Source of the DNA: an uncultured Lachnospiraceae bacterium
GTDB lineage: Bacteria > Bacillota > Clostridia > Lachnospirales > Lachnospiraceae
Direction of reading: 5' to 3'
NCBI GenBank assembly: GCA_910586755.1
Contig: CAJUJM010000043.1
Coordinates: 1 to 64,000 of the forward strand
DNA length: 64,000 nt
A program made the position numbers and the translations under genes. Shown here piece after piece: positions 61,340-64,000 of the stretch; within the stretch, counting starts at the first letter, position 1, and every line of letters starts with the position of its first letter. The notes under the pieces were generated by a model. That model saw nothing but the letters and a program-made list of their open reading frames with translations, searched no databases and was not told the origin of the DNA.

Positions 61340-62836
61340 ATGGCACAATCAATTCTTGAAAAAAGACCAAATATCGTGTTAATTATGTGTGATCAAATGC
61401 GGGGAGACTGTATGGGCATTGCCGGGCATCCGGATGTAAAGACCCCTTACTTAGATTCTCTGGCAGCGGAAGGAACTTATTTCCCCAACGCCTACAGCGC
61501 CTGTCCCAGCTGCATCCCGGCCAGAGCCGCTTTGTTTACCGGTCTGTCCCAGGAGCACCACGGCCGGGTAGGCTATGAGGATGGCATCGACTGGAATTAT
61601 GAAAATATGCTTCCTCAGGCTCTGGCCAATGCCGGGTATCACACAGAAGCCGTGGGAAAACTCCACGTTCATCCCCCGTTAAAGAGATGCGGTTTTCACA
61701 ACCTGACCCTTCACGACGGTTATATTGGTTTTTACCGAAACCCGGAGCGCCCCGCCAGAGAGTATCAATTGTTCCATGACAGCTACCTGGACTTTTTAAA
61801 AAACCGTTGCGGACACAATGCTGATATCAATGATTCCGGACTGGAATGTAACTCTTTTATTGCCCGTCCATGGCCATATGATGAGATGAGCCATCCCACC
61901 AACTGGACTGTTTCGGAAAGCATCCGTTTCCTGGAAAAGCGGGACAGGGACAAACCCTTTTTCCTTATGACTTCTTTTGTGCGCCCTCATCCTCCCCTGG
62001 ATGCCCCCAAAAATTATCAGGATCTCTATCTTCACAGGGACTTGTCAACTCCTGCTATGGGAGACTGGGAAAATTTTGAAAAGGAAGCCGCTGCCGTCGG
62101 CCCCATGTATGACTCTGCTTACGGCACCGCGGATCCGGAGCTTAAGCGTCAGGCCATGGCCGGATACTACGCTTGTATTACTCATATGGATCACCAGATA
62201 GGGCGGCTGATTCAGGCCCTTTACCGGGAACAGGTATTAGAAGATACCGTTATTTTGTTTGTCTCTGACCATGGAGAACTGCTGTTTGACCATGGGCTTT
62301 TCCGCAAGGTACAGCCTTTTGAGGGCAGTGTGCGTATCCCGTTTTTAATGCGGGTGGGCAAACATCTTACCGGCCTTCCTCAGGTTCCGGTATGTTCCGA
62401 TCTGGTGGAGCTTCGGGACGTGCTTCCCACCCTTTTGTCTGCAGCAGGCGCTCCGTCGCCTTCCTATACAGACGGACTGGACCTGATGCCGGCCCTCTTT
62501 GGGAAAAGCCATAAGACCCGCTCCTTCCTTCATGGAGAGCACAGCGGCGGCGCTCTGTCCAATCATTATATTGTTACGGAAAAAGATAAGTATATTTGGT
62601 ATAGTCAGACTGGAAAAGAATTGTATTTTGCGTTACAATCAGATAGAAAAGAATTACACAACCGGATTCAGGATGACGATGTAAAAGATCGTGTAGAAGA
62701 GCTGCGCGCTCTTCTGATAAAGGAGCTGAACGGGCGGGAAGAAGGTTACACCGACGGCTGCCGGCTTATTTCCGGCAGGAAGCCGCTGTCTGGCCTGTCC
62801 ATTCTGTCTGCCGGTAGACAGGAGCAAAATCTATGA
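61340..62836 (+). CDS. Cys-type sulfatase
   Basis: A 498-residue sulfatase from the ATG at 61340; GGAGG lies 5 bases upstream, inside a four-codon longer frame. The modification motif C58-x-P-A-R62 followed by AALFTG requires conversion of Cys to formylglycine by an anaerobic maturase encoded elsewhere. An N-terminal metal site is MCDQMRGD, and HxGELL-type SDHGELLFDHG lies near 315. No signal peptide, so the substrate is an imported sulfated sugar. The gene overlaps the ROK gene by 4 bases (ATGA). Confidence 0.9.
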   Translation: MAQSILEKRPNIVLIMCDQMRGDCMGIAGHPDVKTPYLDSLAAEGTYFPNAYSACPSCIPARAALFTGLSQEHHGRVGYEDGIDWNYENMLPQALANAGYHTEAVGKLHVHPPLKRCGFHNLTLHDGYIGFYRNPERPAREYQLFHDSYLDFLKNRCGHNADINDSGLECNSFIARPWPYDEMSHPTNWTVSESIRFLEKRDRDKPFFLMTSFVRPHPPLDAPKNYQDLYLHRDLSTPAMGDWENFEKEAAAVGPMYDSAYGTADPELKRQAMAGYYACITHMDHQIGRLIQALYREQVLEDTVILFVSDHGELLFDHGLFRKVQPFEGSVRIPFLMRVGKHLTGLPQVPVCSDLVELRDVLPTLLSAAGAPSPSYTDGLDLMPALFGKSHKTRSFLHGEHSGGALSNHYIVTEKDKYIWYSQTGKELYFALQSDRKELHNRIQDDDVKDRVEELRALLIKELNGREEGYTDGCRLISGRKPLSGLSILSAGRQEQNL

Positions 62837-64000
62837 AAAAAACCGTAAATACCAGCCACGTCCGCTTTATTAATTTAAGAGCGGTTTTGGATGCCATCTA
62901 TCATCAGGAAAGCATCTCAAAGGCCGAGCTTGCCAGAATGTTGAACATGAGCAAGCCTTCTATGGCAGATAACGTGACGGATTTGCTGGAAATCGGAATT
63001 ATCCGGGAAATCGGCGAGGGAGCCTGCGGAAAAGGCGGCGGCCGGAAACCGACTCTCTTAAGTTTCTGCGATGATTTCAAATACATTATTGCTATGGATT
63101 TCCACTACCACCACTCCTTTTTTGCCCTGAGCAATTTAAAGGGGAAGGTGTTAAACGAGTTTACCATCCATCAGACCCCCATGTCCAATTTTCGGGCATG
63201 GACTCAGATGTGCGTCAATGCAGTATCCACCTTGCTGTCAGCTCAAAATATTACCAGCCAGGATCTTGCCGCCATCGCCGTGTCGGCTCCCGGAATTTTA
63301 AATACCAAAGAGGATCAGTACATTATAAGCTCTAAGTTCGGGGAATTTAACGTGGCCTATCTGGAAAAAGAATTAAAGCAGGCTTTTCAGGCACCGGTTC
63401 TTATTAAAAACAGCACCAACGCGGCGGCGTTAGGGGAATTTTACTATGGTTCCGGCCAGAATTGCGAAAATCTTCTCTATGTCAGCTGCGGCCAGGGCGT
63501 AGGCTCCGGCCTGATTCTCCGGGGAAAGCTTTATGAGGGAAGTCATCTGGCGGCCGGAGAGTTTGGTTTTTTTGTGACGCCGGACAATCTGGAATCCAAA
63601 ACCGGCGGCCGTCTGGAGGATCGGATCTCTATTGACAGCATCCTGGAAGCCATTAACAGCGGGCTGGAAGCGGAACAAGCTGTCTCCGGCCAGAGCCGGG
63701 AAGGGGGCAAGGTTTCTTTTCCGGCAATGATTGAGCGTTGGAAAAGCAAAGACCCTTATATTCAGCCCTTTGTAGACAAGATTTGTCTGGAGCTGGGCTG
63801 TGCCGTCACAAGCCTTCAGTCTTTTTTTGACTGCCAGCTCATCATTATAGGAGGGGAATACCTGGCTTTTGCAGAGCAGATGATCCCCGAGATCAACCGG
63901 CTGGTTCAGTCCTGCTGCCCTATTCCGGTTCCGGTTGTAGCTGCATCTTTAGGGGATAACGGTACGGTTCTGGGACTCATTGCCACCTGCCGGGAGTTTT
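62833..64000 (+). CDS. ROK-family transcriptional regulator (cut by window edge)
   Basis: An open frame of 389 codons from the ATG at 62833 to the window end. N-terminal helix-turn-helix (ISKAELARMLNMSKPSMADN) and a ROK sugar-binding domain with GILNTKE and KNSTNAAALGEFYYGSG. The usual ROK zinc motif (CxCGxxGC with GH upstream) is missing: the matching place reads AGEFGFFVTPD with no Cys cluster. The kinase-type DxGxT loop is also absent. It is a repressor-type ROK protein with a degenerate zinc site, cotranslated with the sulfatase. Probably nearly complete. Confidence 0.85.
   Translation, partial: MKKTVNTSHVRFINLRAVLDAIYHQESISKAELARMLNMSKPSMADNVTDLLEIGIIREIGEGACGKGGGRKPTLLSFCDDFKYIIAMDFHYHHSFFALSNLKGKVLNEFTIHQTPMSNFRAWTQMCVNAVSTLLSAQNITSQDLAAIAVSAPGILNTKEDQYIISSKFGEFNVAYLEKELKQAFQAPVLIKNSTNAAALGEFYYGSGQNCENLLYVSCGQGVGSGLILRGKLYEGSHLAAGEFGFFVTPDNLESKTGGRLEDRISIDSILEAINSGLEAEQAVSGQSREGGKVSFPAMIERWKSKDPYIQPFVDKICLELGCAVTSLQSFFDCQLIIIGGEYLAFAEQMIPEINRLVQSCCPIPVPVVAASLGDNGTVLGLIATCREF

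Noticed and set aside
1..64000. CRISPR array, tRNA, rRNA, insertion sequence or prophage
   Set aside because: No regularly spaced repeats with unique spacers, no cloverleaf, no rRNA sequence and no transposase or phage structural gene were recognised; XerD here looks like a chromosomal recombinase rather than an integrase.

Overview
The window looks like a chromosome segment of a gut-type Lachnospiraceae/Clostridia bacterium (Enterocloster/Lachnoclostridium-like). The evidence is strong Shine-Dalgarno sites, Firmicutes-type rel-MBL-hemZ gene order, a CIRCE-regulated groSL operon, lipoproteins with Ala/Thr-rich linkers after the lipobox, YesM/YesN-type two-component regulators and three carbohydrate ABC operons with no ATPase gene of their own (a shared ATPase elsewhere is implied). 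No rRNA, tRNA, CRISPR array, insertion sequence or prophage was seen. About 45 genes are supported; two are broken and two are cut by the window edges.

Layout. 1-4.3 kb: an AT-rich, tightly packed minus-strand operon that looks like a DNA-modification-linked defence system: an adenine methyltransferase with a target-recognition-like tail, a phosphoribosyltransferase-like protein, a P-loop ATPase and a fourth gene running off the left edge. 4.3-11.5 kb: housekeeping block hemZ, MBL hydrolase, rel and apt, with a Fic protein and a second MBL protein wedged between apt and rel. 11.5-19.6 kb: a pectin/rhamnogalacturonan locus (LacI regulator, GH28, two permeases, a shrunken GH105-like protein and a solute-binding protein on minus; a full GH105 on plus) with two LacI-type operators in the divergent promoter region. 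19.7-24.5 kb: XerD with a very short C-terminus, a GntR/TIM-barrel/cupin operon, and guaB. 24.6-30.2 kb: an amino-acid-type cluster (permease, cysteine desulfidase-like enzyme, UroD-family protein) in which an iron alcohol dehydrogenase and a LysR regulator are both broken. 30.3-38.5 kb: groSL, an AbiE-type toxin-antitoxin pair, an amphipathic repeat protein, and trkA-trkH.

38.6-48.7 kb: a second ABC operon plus a divergent YesM/YesN pair and a heparinase II/III-like lyase, consistent with uronic-acid polysaccharide uptake. 48.7-53.9 kb: a mannitol-type PTS, DeoR regulator, sorbose-1-phosphate-reductase-like dehydrogenase and 1-phosphofructokinase. Together they suggest an unusual hexitol route through fructose 1-phosphate. 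54-55.6 kb: a membrane diguanylate cyclase. 55.6-64 kb: a third ABC operon with a phosphodiesterase and a PhnP-like MBL protein, divergent from a sulfatase and a ROK-family regulator cut by the right edge.

Recurrent themes: each sugar locus sits beside its own regulator with recognisable palindromic operators, and stable hairpins without U-tracts lie between genes of the ABC operons, probably setting unequal expression of binding protein and permeases. The strongest candidate for a little-described system is the left-edge methyltransferase/PRTase/ATPase operon. The hexitol pathway and the GH105-derived pseudoenzyme are the next most interesting.
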